64,000 bases of DNA, taken from the NCBI GenBank assembly GCA_027032075.1, contig JALVOC010000089.1, forward strand, positions 1 to 64,000. The letters run 5' to 3'. The stretch is from Chromatiales bacterium (GTDB lineage: Bacteria > Pseudomonadota > Gammaproteobacteria > UBA6429 > Thiohalophilaceae). Made by a program: the position numbers and the translations under genes. The notes under the pieces are model-generated. The model worked only from the letters and a program-made list of their open reading frames with translations, ran no database searches and was not told where the DNA came from. Shown here piece by piece: positions 34,884 through 43,963 of this stretch (the first letter of the stretch is position 1; each line of letters opens with the position of its first letter).

Positions 34884-36443
34884 ATGACTGAACAACTGAT
34901 CCAGGCGTTGCAGAATCCCGCGCGTTATCCGCATCCTGTGGCGGAAGTCGAGCTGATCGAAACCCATATCTCCTGGGTGCTGTTAACAGGAGAATTTGCC
35001 TACAAGATCAAAAAGCCGGTCAATCTGGGTTTTCTGGATTTTTCCACCCTGGAACGCCGTGCCTTTTATTGCCGCGAAGAGTTGCGTCTGAACCGCCGTC
35101 TGGCGCCGGAACTTTATCTGACCGTGGTCAGCATCACCGGCACAGAACGGCAACCGCTTCTGTGTGGCAGCGGTGAGGCGATTGAGTACGCGGTGAAAAT
35201 GCGGCAGTTTGATCAGGCTGCACAGCTGGATCGGGTACTGGCTCGAAATGAATTATTACCTGCCCATATCGATCTCCTCGCGGCTATCGTCAGTCATTTT
35301 CACCAGAACGTGCCCTCGGCGCCGGCAGAAAGCCCCTTCGGTACAGCAGCGGCGGTGCGGCAGCCGGTGCTTGAAAATTTCATCCAGATCCGCGCGCACC
35401 TGCAGAAAACGGCATTGTTGCAACGGCTCGCACCATTGGAAGCATGGAGTCATCAGCAATGTGAGCAACTGAAAAACACCTTTGCCGCACGCAAGGCCGA
35501 TGGTTTTATCCGTGAATGTCATGGCGATATGCATTTGCGTAATATGGCCTTGATCGACAACAAGGTGGTGGTGTTCGATTGCATTGAATTCAATGAGAAC
35601 CTGCGCTGGATCGATGTGATCTCGGAAATTGCATTTCTCGTAATGGATTTACAGGATCGGCAGCAACCGCAACTGGCGCAGCGATTTTTGAATGCCTATC
35701 TGGAGAAAACCGGTGACTATGCCGGTTTGCGCGTATTGCGGTTTTATCAACTGTATCGCGCCATGGTGCGCACCAAGGTCGACGCCATACGTTTGCACCA
35801 GGCCGGGATGAGCGGGGAGGAAAGTCAATCGATCCTGAATGATCTCTCCGCTTATCTGCATCTGGCCGGGACCTATACCGGTACCGCATCACCCTGCCTG
35901 ATCATCACCCACGGGGTATCCGGCACAGGCAAGACGACCCATACCCAGCCGCTGGTCGAACAGCTCCCGGCGATTCGCATCCGCTCCGATGTGGAGCGAA
36001 AGAGACTCTTCGGTATCGCGGCCGACACGCACCGTGCGGCGGAAATCGATCAGGGCATCTACACCCCGGAGGCAACGGCACGCACCTATGAGCGCCTGAA
36101 AGAACTGAGTGCCCTGATTTTGCGATGCGGGTATACGGTTATTGTCGATGCAACTTTCCTGCAGGCGAACTGCCGGCAGCCGTTTATCCTTCTTGCACGC
36201 GAGTTTGGCCTGCCCTTTTATATTCTCGATTTCAGCGCCCCGCCGGAATTGCTGCGCCAGCGGATCCGGCAACGCCAGCTGCAACAGGATGCCTCTGATG
36301 CCACCCTCGCGGTGCTGGAAAAACAACTGGCCCGTTACCAGCCTTTAAGCGAAGCCGAACAGCAATACACGCTTTCCATCGATACGGCCGCTGAGGTTGA
36401 TATGTCAGAAATCCTGCAACGCCTGAGACAGGGTTCAGCGTGA
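34884..36443 (+). CDS. Aminoglycoside phosphotransferase-like/AAA-type P-loop kinase fusion
   Basis: 519 residues with two halves. Residues 1-330 resemble APH-type kinases: ISWVLLTGEFAYKIKKPVNLGFLDFSTLERR at the N-terminus and ECHGDMHLRNMALIDNKVVVFDCIEFN as the catalytic loop and metal site. Residues 335-519 hold a P-loop kinase of the zeta-toxin/gluconate kinase kind, with the Walker A motif GVSGTGKTTH and VIVDATFLQ. This two-domain protein is widespread in proteobacteria and of unknown substrate. No resistance function should be read into the name. Its 3' end overlaps the convergent mnmD gene by 9 bases. Confidence 0.9.
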   Translation: MTEQLIQALQNPARYPHPVAEVELIETHISWVLLTGEFAYKIKKPVNLGFLDFSTLERRAFYCREELRLNRRLAPELYLTVVSITGTERQPLLCGSGEAIEYAVKMRQFDQAAQLDRVLARNELLPAHIDLLAAIVSHFHQNVPSAPAESPFGTAAAVRQPVLENFIQIRAHLQKTALLQRLAPLEAWSHQQCEQLKNTFAARKADGFIRECHGDMHLRNMALIDNKVVVFDCIEFNENLRWIDVISEIAFLVMDLQDRQQPQLAQRFLNAYLEKTGDYAGLRVLRFYQLYRAMVRTKVDAIRLHQAGMSGEESQSILNDLSAYLHLAGTYTGTASPCLIITHGVSGTGKTTHTQPLVEQLPAIRIRSDVERKRLFGIAADTHRAAEIDQGIYTPEATARTYERLKELSALILRCGYTVIVDATFLQANCRQPFILLAREFGLPFYILDFSAPPELLRQRIRQRQLQQDASDATLAVLEKQLARYQPLSEAEQQYTLSIDTAAEVDMSEILQRLRQGSA

Positions 36444-37157
36444 GGGCGTGTGCTTCATCTGCCCTGCCAGCATTTCGCGCTTGCGCCCGAAGCCGGCCCG
36501 TTTGTGCACGGTAAAGCCGGCCGCCTGCAGTTCCCGCCGCACCGCGCCTGCCGCGGTGAAAGTGGCAAAGCTGGTACCCGGCCGGCTCAGACGGGCAACC
36601 TCCCGCAGCACCCCGGCTGACCACATCGCCGGGTTTTTTGCAGGGGCAAACCCATCCAGGTACCAGGCATCAACCACTGTTTGCACATCGGGCAAAAGCG
36701 CCAGCGCGTCGCCAAGCAACAGGGTCAGCGTAACCCGACCGTCACGCAATTGCAGTTGATGCCGCCCGCTGAGCAAAGGCGGATAGAGTGAGAGCAACTC
36801 TTCGGCCGGAGCGGCCAGTGCCGGCCAGAGTCGGCTGACGCGCCGGAGATCTGCGATTGACAGGGGATGCTTTTCCACCGACAGATAATGCAGGTGTGCA
36901 GCCGGTGGTGCCGACTCGCGCCAGGCGGCCAGGCTAAGAAGAAAGTTCAAGCCCGTGCCGAAGCCCGTCTCACCGATAGTGAAATGATCCGCCGAAGCAA
37001 AACGTGCCGGCAGATCATTCCCCTGCAAAAAGACATAGCGGCTCTCCGCCAGTCCATCGCTAGCGGAAAAATAAACATCATCGAAGATGTCACTGTAAGG
37101 CGTTCCATCACGCCACTTGAGAGATGCCGGTCGAAGTGGTTTCAAGGCAGTTATCAT
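36435..37157 (-). CDS. mnmD: tRNA (mnm5s2U34) methyltransferase MnmD, stand-alone
   Basis: 240 residues, matching the N-terminal methyltransferase part of E. coli MnmC (668 residues), here without the FAD oxidase domain. Family segments are LKWRDGTPYSDIFDDVYFSASDGLAESRYVFL, FTIGETGFGTGLNFLL (AdoMet site) and YLDGFAPAKNPAMWS. It converts nm5s2U to mnm5s2U at the wobble position of some tRNAs. A separate MnmC-type oxidase gene may exist elsewhere in the genome. Confidence 0.92.
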   Translation of the reverse strand: MITALKPLRPASLKWRDGTPYSDIFDDVYFSASDGLAESRYVFLQGNDLPARFASADHFTIGETGFGTGLNFLLSLAAWRESAPPAAHLHYLSVEKHPLSIADLRRVSRLWPALAAPAEELLSLYPPLLSGRHQLQLRDGRVTLTLLLGDALALLPDVQTVVDAWYLDGFAPAKNPAMWSAGVLREVARLSRPGTSFATFTAAGAVRRELQAAGFTVHKRAGFGRKREMLAGQMKHTPSR

Positions 37158-37204
37158 CAGTGATTGGTTATCGGGATTTTAGCCTGAAGAAACTAAATAC
37201 CTCT

Positions 37205-37256
37205 GCCCCAGATGCTCCGTTGCTTAAGTGGGGTGGTATTCGGAACATTTATTTTA
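37205..37256. repeat. Family 1 repeat end fragment
   Basis: GATGCTCCGTTGCTTAAGTG followed by GTGGTATTCGGAACATTTATTT matches one arm and one terminus of family 1. Only one end is present. It lies between mnmD and the following small gene. Confidence 0.75.
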
Positions 37257-37283
37257 AAGTGCATACCTTTTTTGCACAGCAAC

Positions 37284-37544
37284 TTAGACATCCCCCTGTG
37301 CTGCCCGGATACGCCGGCCGAGTTCACGGATTGCCTCAGGCAAGGGCATTCCCTGCTCCATTTGCGATTTGACAAATTCGGCTTTGGCGAGGACGTTCAT
37401 TACTTCCTCGGTGTCACCGTCCTCAAAACAGGGATTGTGGCCTGATTCAAGGGTGGACTGGATGCAGGCTTCGATTTGTTCGCTGTTGAACCGCCGGGCC
37501 AGTTCCCGGATCTCGGCCAGGTGCAAATTCGATGGTTTGTTCAC
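37284..37544 (-). CDS. Small helical hypothetical protein
   Basis: 86 residues, helical and acidic, with MNKPSNLHLAEIRELARRFNSEQIEACI at the N-terminus and MPLPEAIRELGRRIRAAQGDV at the end. I do not recognise the family with confidence. Its start overlaps the upstream gene's stop by 4 bases (ATGA), so it is cotranscribed with the relA group. Confidence 0.65.
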   Translation of the reverse strand: MNKPSNLHLAEIRELARRFNSEQIEACIQSTLESGHNPCFEDGDTEEVMNVLAKAEFVKSQMEQGMPLPEAIRELGRRIRAAQGDV

Positions 37545-37801
37545 CGTGCAAGTCCCAGTGCGTCGAACAGGGTCAGTTCCCAGTGATCGCCGGCAACATC
37601 ATGGCGCAGGATGTAGGTGCCACCGTCGTCCCCCAGCAGTTTGAAATAGCGGTGGTCAGGTTCCAGCCAGCGGTCGAGAACCTCCTCGACCTCGATGACA
37701 CGCGAGCCGATGTGGAAGCGGCGCGGTGTCTGTTCGCCGCGGTAACCGGCGTAACACTCCACGTTGAGGGTCAAGGCATTGTCATGCACGGCGATGGACA
37801 T
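37541..37801 (-). CDS. Small conserved-looking protein downstream of relA
   Basis: 86 residues, rich in beta-strand, starting MSIAVHDNALTLNVECYAGYRGEQTPRRFHIG and containing VIEVEEVLDRWLEPDHRYFKLLGDDGGTYILRHD. The frame is open further upstream to 38185 but that part runs inside relA out of frame. Its start lies within the last 20 bases of relA and its stop overlaps the next gene, so all three are one transcription unit. It looks like a small cytoplasmic protein of unknown function. Confidence 0.7.
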   Translation of the reverse strand: MSIAVHDNALTLNVECYAGYRGEQTPRRFHIGSRVIEVEEVLDRWLEPDHRYFKLLGDDGGTYILRHDVAGDHWELTLFDALGLAR

Positions 37802-39989
37802 CCGTAACGTTGGGCAACTGGCCGAGACGGGCGAGGATGCGGCTGAGCATGTCGATATCCGGTACTTCGATGGTGATGACCATGTGGGCGGTATGCGTCC
37901 TCCGTTCGGTGCTGGTGTTGACGGCGGTGACATTGATCTTCTCATTGGAGAGCAGGGTGGTAATGTCGCGCAACAAGCCGTGCCGATCGAAAGCGTGGAT
38001 GACGATATCGACGGTGTAGATACCCTCCGCTTCGCTGCCCCAGTCGACTTCCACCAGACGCTCCGGGTGTTCGGACACGGTCTGCAGGATATTGTGACAA
38101 TCACGCCGGTGTACCGAGACACCACTGCCCTGGGTGAGGTAGCCCACGATGGGATCGCCGGGGATCGGGTTGCAGCAGCGGGCAAAACGGGTCAGGAGAT
38201 CACCGACACCCTGAACCAGAATATTGGTCGAGCCGGTGCGGGCGCGCGCCTTGCGTACCACCAGCTTGTCGTCTTCTGCGTGTTTTAGCGGGGTTGCGAG
38301 TTGCTGAGCGGTTTTGCCCAGCCAGGCCGGTTTGATTTCACCAATGCCCACCTGTGCGAGGAACTCATCGACACTCTTTTGCTGAAACTGCTGGGCCAGT
38401 TTCTCGTAGCGCACGTCGTTAAAGCCGAGCCGTTTGAGTTCACGATCGACAATCGTGCGCCCGGCGGCGATATTCTGATCCCTGTTCTGATGCCGCAACC
38501 AGTGCTGCACTTTTTGCCGCGCGCGGCTGGTGGCCAGGTAGCCCAGGGCGGGATTCAGCCAGTCGCGGCTGGGTCCGCCTCTTTTGACCGTCAGCACCTC
38601 CACCCGATCACCGGTGTTCAGCCGGTGGGTGAGTGGCACCATGCGGCCGTTCACCTTGGCGCCCCGGCAGCGATGGCCCACTTCGGTATGAACACGGTAG
38701 GCGAAATCGAGCGGTGTGGCACCGGCCGGCAGGTCGATGATTCTGCCCATCGGGGTGAAGACATAGACCCGATCGGCGAACACCGCGGATTTGAACTGGT
38801 CGACAAACTCACCGGCCTCGGCCACGTCGTCCTTCCACTCCAGCAACTGGCGCAGCCAGGCGATCTTCTCGTCGAAGTCGCTGTCGGAGTGGGCGCCCTC
38901 TTTATAGCGCCAGTGGGCGGCAACACCGTATTCCGATTCGCGGTGCATTCCCCACGTGCGGATCTGCACTTCCACCGTCTTGCCCTCCGGCCCGACGACG
39001 GCAGTGTGAATGGAACGGTAGTTGTTTTCCTTGGGTGTGGCGATGTAATCATCGAATTCGCCGGGCAGATAATTCCACTGGGTGTGCACCACACCAAGGG
39101 CAGCATAACAGTCCGGGATGGTATCCACGTAGATGCGCACGGCGCGCACATCGTAGATCTGATGGAACGCCTGGCGCTTGCGCTGCATTTTCTTCCAGAT
39201 GCCGTAGATATGTTTGGCGCGGCCATGCACTTCGGCGTGAATGCCGAGGTGGTTGAGTTCATCCTCCAACTGTGCCACGAACTGGGCGATATATTCGTCA
39301 CGCGCCACCCGCCGTTCGGCCAGTTGTTGGGCGATCTGCTTGTAGGCGTCGGGATTGAGATAGCGAAAGGCCAGATCCTCCAGTTCCCACTTGATCTGCC
39401 AGATGCCAAGCCGGTTGGCCAGCGGTGCAAAAATGTCCATGGTTTCGCGTGCGATCCGCTGCTGCTTGGCTGGCGGCAGGGCATGCAGGGTGCGCATGTT
39501 GTGCAGTCTGTCGGCCAGTTTGATCAGCACCACCCGCACATCCTCCGCCATGGCGAGCAGCATCTTACGCAGGTTTTCCGCCTGCAGATGTTCCTGGCTC
39601 TTCCGGGATTCGCCGCGCAGCGTGGAAATGATGTTCATCTTGGTGACCCCGTCCACCAGCTGCGCCACCTCGGTGCCGAACTGTTCCCGAATCGTGTTGA
39701 GATCGATGTCGGTGTCTTCCACCACGTCGTGCAGGATGGCTGCCGTGAGGGTGTCCACATCGAGATGCAGTTCGGTCAGGATATGGGCCACGGCCAGGGC
39801 ATGTTGAAAATAGGGCTCGCCGGAGGCGCGCGTCTGCTCCGCATGCGCCTGCTCGGCCAGATTGCAGGCCCGCCTTAGCGTCTCCAGTTTCCCGGCCGGA
39901 TGTTCAGCTTCTATTTCAGCCAGCCATGCGCCAGTCCCGGCCGGGACATTGGCCGCGAGCTGGGATTGTCTGCTGACGGTGGTCACCAT
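37782..39989 (-). CDS. relA: RelA-type (p)ppGpp synthetase with an apparently intact HD hydrolase site
   Basis: 735 residues: HD domain, synthetase, TGS (VYVFTPMGRIIDLPAGATPLDFAYRVHTEVGHRC), helical and ACT domains. It makes (p)ppGpp from ATP and GDP/GTP. The synthetase motif is EFDD (311-314), as in monofunctional RelA, not RxKD as in SpoT. Yet the HD pocket looks complete: H63, H87-D88, E91-D92 and N164 (LADRLHNMRTL). E. coli RelA has lost these residues. So either this enzyme can still hydrolyse (p)ppGpp or the residues are relics. It is the first gene of an operon with two small genes. Confidence 0.93.
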   Translation of the reverse strand: MVTTVSRQSQLAANVPAGTGAWLAEIEAEHPAGKLETLRRACNLAEQAHAEQTRASGEPYFQHALAVAHILTELHLDVDTLTAAILHDVVEDTDIDLNTIREQFGTEVAQLVDGVTKMNIISTLRGESRKSQEHLQAENLRKMLLAMAEDVRVVLIKLADRLHNMRTLHALPPAKQQRIARETMDIFAPLANRLGIWQIKWELEDLAFRYLNPDAYKQIAQQLAERRVARDEYIAQFVAQLEDELNHLGIHAEVHGRAKHIYGIWKKMQRKRQAFHQIYDVRAVRIYVDTIPDCYAALGVVHTQWNYLPGEFDDYIATPKENNYRSIHTAVVGPEGKTVEVQIRTWGMHRESEYGVAAHWRYKEGAHSDSDFDEKIAWLRQLLEWKDDVAEAGEFVDQFKSAVFADRVYVFTPMGRIIDLPAGATPLDFAYRVHTEVGHRCRGAKVNGRMVPLTHRLNTGDRVEVLTVKRGGPSRDWLNPALGYLATSRARQKVQHWLRHQNRDQNIAAGRTIVDRELKRLGFNDVRYEKLAQQFQQKSVDEFLAQVGIGEIKPAWLGKTAQQLATPLKHAEDDKLVVRKARARTGSTNILVQGVGDLLTRFARCCNPIPGDPIVGYLTQGSGVSVHRRDCHNILQTVSEHPERLVEVDWGSEAEGIYTVDIVIHAFDRHGLLRDITTLLSNEKINVTAVNTSTERRTHTAHMVITIEVPDIDMLSRILARLGQLPNVTDVHRRA

Positions 39990-40049
39990 GGTTGAACAGT
40001 TCCGAAATCTTGTTTGCTAACGCGTTTACTTTAAAGAGTTTACGCACAA

Positions 40050-40196
40050 GGCGATATGCCGATCCATGGGGCCGGGGTGCGTACCTCTGTGTACGCTTTG
40101 CGCTAGCAGTCGCGCACGGTCATCCCTGGCCCCTGCGACAGGTGCGCATCCGTGTGCTTTTCCCTGCTAACGACACCCATGGATCGGCATATCGCC
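40050..40196. other. Long structured inverted repeat between relA and recQ
   Basis: A perfect 21-bp inverted repeat, GGCGATATGCCGATCCATGGG (40050-40070) with its exact complement (40176-40196), encloses 105 bases. Inside are further pairings that can form together: GCGTAC/GTACGC (40079-40096), TAGCAG/CTGCTA (40104-40109 with 40164-40169) and GCGCAC/GTGCGC (40112-40117 with 40142-40147). No reading frame explains it. It may be a small RNA, a miniature element or a structured 3' region. Confidence 0.75.
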
Positions 40197-40224
40197 CTGT
40201 CCATTGTCTTCACTGATATGTGGG

Positions 40225-40285
40225 CTCCCCCGGGGGAGGACAAGTACACATAGTATTTATTGAGACATCCGGGAGAAGGACAAGT
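40225..40285. repeat. GC palindrome and short direct repeat
   Basis: CTCCCCCGGGGGAG (40225-40238) is a 14-bp perfect palindrome. CCGGGGGAGGACAAGT (40230-40245) recurs imperfectly as CCGGGAGAAGGACAAGT (40269-40285). It lies just beyond the recQ 3' end and may help end transcription of recQ. Confidence 0.4.
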
Positions 40286-40312
40286 TTCCAGTGCGGACAA
40301 GGGGATTTCGCG

Positions 40313-42457
40313 TCATCTTCCCGCCTGCACACACCGCAGAATGCCGTAGTCGTATTTGCCGCCGAGGGCGTCATGGACCGGTTTAAGGGGGCTGTCGCTG
40401 CGGGTGTCCAGCAACTCCATGGCGTTGAGGATTTCGGTGTATTGCGCCTCATCCAGCGGCACCACCTTGCGGGCATCGAGCAGGCCGGCATTGATTGCTT
40501 CGGCAAAGTGGGTGTAAATGGTGGCAGGTTTGAGATTGCGCGCGGTGGCGATGGCTTCGGCGTCATGGCCTGCCAGGTGGAGGGCGAGGGTTTCGTTAAT
40601 TGTGTCGCTGAGGGTGTTGTCGAGCAGGGCGGGGCGGGGATGCCTGGCCATCTCGGCGAGGAAGAGCCGGCCGTAGCGTTGCAGTTTCTGTTCGCCGACG
40701 CCGGGAAGCTGCAGCAATCCGTCCTCACTGTCGGGGCGGTTGCGGGCCATGGCTTGCAGGGTGGCGTCATGGAAGATGACGTAGGGCGGTACACCCTGTT
40801 CGCGGGCAAGGCGGGTGCGCAGTGTGCGCAGGGCTTCGAACAGGGGCGCGTCCACGGAGCGCACCTGCCCGGTCGTGCTGCCGATGCGGGTTTTTTTTCG
40901 TTCCGCCTTGCGCAGTTTGCGTAGCTCGAGCCTGAACTCGCCGCGCAGCAAGGGGCGGGAGTCTTCAGTCAGGTGCAGGGCGCCGTAGCCGTCCACGTCC
41001 ACACTGAGATAACCCCGGGCGATGAGCTGACGGAACACGCCACGCCACTCGCTGGCGGCCAGCTCCTGCCCGATGCCATAGGTGCTGAGTTTGTCATGAC
41101 CGAAGCGCCGGATGCGCTCGTCCTCCTTGCCGCTGAGTACGTCGATGAGATAGTTGACGCCGAAGCGCTGGCCGGTGCGGTAGACGCAGGAAAGCGCCTT
41201 TCGTGCGGCTTCGGTGCCGTCCCAGGTCTCCGGCGGTTGCAGGCAGTTGTCGCAGTTACCGCAGGGTTCGGCCCGCGCTTCGCCAAAATAGGCCAGCAGC
41301 GCCTGGCGGCGGCAGGTGGTCAGCTCGCACAGGCCCAGCATGGCCTCCAGTTTGTGATGGAGCACCTGTTTGTATTTCTCGTCGGCGTCGGAGCCCTGGG
41401 TCATCTGCCGCAGGGTGATCACATCCTGCAGGCCATAGGCCATCCAGGCGTCGGCCGGCGCGCCGTCGCGGCCGGCGCGTCCTGTCTCCTGGTAGTAAGC
41501 CTCGATACTCTTCGGCAGGCTGAGGTGGGCGACGAAGCGCACGTCCGGTTTGTCGACCCCCATACCGAAGGCAATGGTGGCAACGATGATCACCCCCTCT
41601 TCGCGCAAAAAGCGCGCCTGGTGTTCGCGGCGTACTTCGTCCGGCAGGCCGGCGTGATAGGGCAGCGCGGTTCGGCCCTTGTTCTGCAGCCATACGGCGA
41701 TGGCTTCCACCTTCTTGCGTGACAGGCAGTAGACGATACCGGCATCGCCGGGATGTTCGCTTTCGAGGAAACGCCATAACTGATCGCGGGCATTCTGGCC
41801 TTCGCTCAGGTGGTAACGGATGTTGGGCCGGTCGAAGCTGTTGATGAACACCGCTGCGGCGTGCAGATCCAGTTGTGCGATGATCTCCTGGCGCGTGCGT
41901 GCGTCGGCAGTAGCAGTGAGTGCAATGCGCGGCACCGCGGGATAGCGTTGCTGCAGCATGCAGAGCTGTTGATACTCGGGCCGGAAGTCGTGGCCCCATT
42001 GGGAAACGCAATGGGCCTCATCGATGGCAAACAGGGCCAGGGGCGAGGCATCCAGCAGCTTCAGGGTCGACTCGGTGAGCAACCGTTCGGGAGCGAGATA
42101 GAGCAGATCCAGCTCGCCACGCTGGAGTGCCGCCGCGGTTTCGCGCCGGCTGGCAGCATCCTGGGTGGAGTTGAGGAAGGCAGCACGGATGCCGAGTTGT
42201 TGCAGCGCATCCACCTGATCCTGCATCAGGGCGATAAGTGGTGAGATCACCACCCCCACACCCTCGCGCAGCAGCGCCGGGATCTGGTAACAGAGTGACT
42301 TGCCGCCACCGGTGGGCATCAGTGTCAGCACATCGCGGCCGGCCAGCAGCGCATCGATGATGTCAGCCTGGTGCAGGCGGAAATCGTCATAGCCGAAACG
42401 GCGTTTCAGGATCTCCCTTGCCTTGTCCAGTCCGGGGTGGCGCAGAGCGCTTTCCAT
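40313..42457 (-). CDS. recQ: ATP-dependent DNA helicase RecQ
   Basis: 714 residues from the ATG at 42457. Helicase motifs are [37 protein letters not shown] (motifs 0 and I), [20 protein letters not shown] (motif II, DEAH) and [13 protein letters not shown] (motif VI). The zinc/RQC region has Cys residues in [29 protein letters not shown]. An HRDC domain follows near 520-600 ([29 protein letters not shown]). The last 100 residues add a helix-turn-helix-like segment ([20 protein letters not shown]) absent from the 609-residue E. coli enzyme. Confidence 0.95.
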   Translation of the reverse strand: MESALRHPGLDKAREILKRRFGYDDFRLHQADIIDALLAGRDVLTLMPTGGGKSLCYQIPALLREGVGVVISPLIALMQDQVDALQQLGIRAAFLNSTQDAASRRETAAALQRGELDLLYLAPERLLTESTLKLLDASPLALFAIDEAHCVSQWGHDFRPEYQQLCMLQQRYPAVPRIALTATADARTRQEIIAQLDLHAAAVFINSFDRPNIRYHLSEGQNARDQLWRFLESEHPGDAGIVYCLSRKKVEAIAVWLQNKGRTALPYHAGLPDEVRREHQARFLREEGVIIVATIAFGMGVDKPDVRFVAHLSLPKSIEAYYQETGRAGRDGAPADAWMAYGLQDVITLRQMTQGSDADEKYKQVLHHKLEAMLGLCELTTCRRQALLAYFGEARAEPCGNCDNCLQPPETWDGTEAARKALSCVYRTGQRFGVNYLIDVLSGKEDERIRRFGHDKLSTYGIGQELAASEWRGVFRQLIARGYLSVDVDGYGALHLTEDSRPLLRGEFRLELRKLRKAERKKTRIGSTTGQVRSVDAPLFEALRTLRTRLAREQGVPPYVIFHDATLQAMARNRPDSEDGLLQLPGVGEQKLQRYGRLFLAEMARHPRPALLDNTLSDTINETLALHLAGHDAEAIATARNLKPATIYTHFAEAINAGLLDARKVVPLDEAQYTEILNAMELLDTRSDSPLKPVHDALGGKYDYGILRCVQAGR

Positions 42458-42679
42458 AAACACTTTCCTGTGGTGATAACAGAATTGATCGTGCCTGACT
42501 TTGGCGGGGTTTGGCAATGGCAGAAGTGCATCGGCAGACTGTCGACAAGGCGGGAAGGTCTTCCTTGCGGATCGGAATCTGTCTGTAGGGTACTGGCTGC
42601 AGCGGCCGGTGAAACACATCACATTACAGGGAAGGGACAACCGGCCGTTGGCCGGCAGGGTATGACGTTTACCGTAACG

Positions 42680-42865
42680 TCATTGCGCAGTGGTTGATTT
42701 TCTCCTTGCAGAAGATGAGGCCGAACCCTGGTCCGCAAGTGGCAGGGAAATCTCCTCGCCGTAGGTGAAGGGCAAGAGGTAATAATCGTCACCCAGAATA
42801 TTGACCCTGGGCCAGAAAGAGCAACCACCAAGCACAAAAGTCAAACAGAGAATAAAAATTTTCAT
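42680..42865 (-). CDS. Small lipoprotein
   Basis: 61 residues with a clear lipobox (FVLGGC, lipid on C15), then FWPRVNILGDDYYLLPFTYGEEISLPLAD and a low-complexity end. The ribosome site is weak. It is short, but the lipobox and single-copy placement make a real gene more likely than not. Confidence 0.5.
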   Translation of the reverse strand: MKIFILCLTFVLGGCSFWPRVNILGDDYYLLPFTYGEEISLPLADQGSASSSARRKSTTAQ

Positions 42866-43313
42866 GGTCCATTGAAAAACTGAAAAGCTGTAGTCCGATT
42901 ATAGCAGCGATAGTTGCAGGCCGCCTGTGTAAAGCCGAACAGTTCACGGTAAACGCCAACCGTTTTTTATAGCAGGTCACATTTTGTGATCTCCTTTCTG
43001 ACTGGTTCACAAAATCACAATACGTTGCTTGTTGTAAAAAATATGTTTTGTTAGTTTTTGTTGCGTAAAGTTTGTAGTTATCAGGTTTTACTCTCCCGTA
43101 ACATGCGTAGTTGGGAAAGGATTTCTCGCATTCAATGAAGTGGATAGCATTGTTGTCATGAATACGCATTCTCTGCATATATCCGGAATGAACAGTGCGA
43201 GATCAGAATAAGGTCGGGTCTATGCCGTGCATGCCTGGTTTTATTTTGAGATCCGAAATGCACGGCATCCGCTCCGGTTGATACCGGAATTAATGCAATA
43301 ACAGGAGAAAATC
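42866..43313. promoter_or_regulatory. Intergenic region with structured leader of the secreted-protein gene
   Basis: No gene. ATTTTGTGA (42981-42989) and TCACAAAAT (43007-43015) form an inverted repeat in an AT-rich part. Closer to the next gene, ATGCCGTGCAT (43222-43232) pairs perfectly with 43258-43268, and TCCGG-TTGATA-CCGGA (43273-43288) forms a second hairpin. The ribosome site CAGGAGAAAATC follows and then the ATG at 43314. Confidence 0.5.
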
Positions 43314-43946
43314 ATGTACAAGGAGATATCTTTATTATTGAGCGCACTCTCTTTTGTCTTTGTGATGAGCGTGAATACGCTGCATGCTGCACCGGTGAAG
43401 GATGTTGATATCGGTGCGTTGATAAGTAAGGCAAAAAATCCACCGGGCGCAAAAGCCGGGAAAGGAAGTACGGGTGGTCAGGCCGAACACAGTATGGGGG
43501 TGGGTTCGGACGGAAATCTGCCACAAACCGGGAAAAATGCCCCCCAGGCGCTTGTCGATCAGCTTGCCGCGCAAGGATGTTATGACATGTGGTGGGTATC
43601 CGGGAATCATACATGGAGCAGCAAGAGCTATTATTTCTATGCAACGACCGATCTTTCGGCAAGAACATGGACGCGTTATGGCACTGCAACCGCACCATGC
43701 GATATCCCCTTGACAGTGGATAAAATCGAGGTAATCGGTTCGACACTCAGCAATAATATCGTAACACCAAAGGCGCGTGTCAATGCGGTGTTGTATAACA
43801 CCTCTTCTGTTTCCGCATCCGGCAACGACAAAGTCTACGGCATCAATGTCAAATACGCCTGTGGTGCCACGGTCTTGCACCGCGCAACGAAATACGGGGT
43901 TACCTGGCACACTGTAAGCCATTCAGGCTGTTATGGCGCCTATTAA
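43314..43946 (+). CDS. Secreted protein of unknown function
   Basis: 210 residues with a signal peptide (MYKEISLLLSALSFVFVMSVNTLHAAP). A low-complexity Gly/Lys part (GAKAGKGSTGGQ) leads to a folded domain rich in aromatic residues (GCYDMWWVSGNHTWSSKSYYFYAT) with cysteines at GCYDMWW, PCDIPL, YACGAT and SGCYGAY, possibly two disulfides. I recognise no family. A strong ribosome site (CAGGAG) precedes it. Two further exported proteins follow on the same strand (17- and about 90-base gaps), so they may form an operon. Confidence 0.75.
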   Translation: MYKEISLLLSALSFVFVMSVNTLHAAPVKDVDIGALISKAKNPPGAKAGKGSTGGQAEHSMGVGSDGNLPQTGKNAPQALVDQLAAQGCYDMWWVSGNHTWSSKSYYFYATTDLSARTWTRYGTATAPCDIPLTVDKIEVIGSTLSNNIVTPKARVNAVLYNTSSVSASGNDKVYGINVKYACGATVLHRATKYGVTWHTVSHSGCYGAY

Positions 43947-43963
43947 ATGTCGCCCTGGATGTA

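Noticed and set aside
34884-36443. Antibiotic-resistance gene suggested by aminoglycoside phosphotransferase similarity
   Set aside because: The APH-like half belongs to a widespread fused family with a P-loop kinase half and unknown substrate; nothing points to resistance.
38301-39878. 525-codon open frame on the plus strand
   Set aside because: Fully antisense to relA, whose motifs are clear. The long frame is a by-product of GC-rich codon use on the other strand.
40973-41722. 249-codon frame on the plus strand
   Set aside because: Antisense to the helicase and RQC part of recQ; no motif.
42789-43178. 130-codon frame on the minus strand
   Set aside because: Overlaps the small lipoprotein gene and an AT-rich regulatory region; no domain or start signal.
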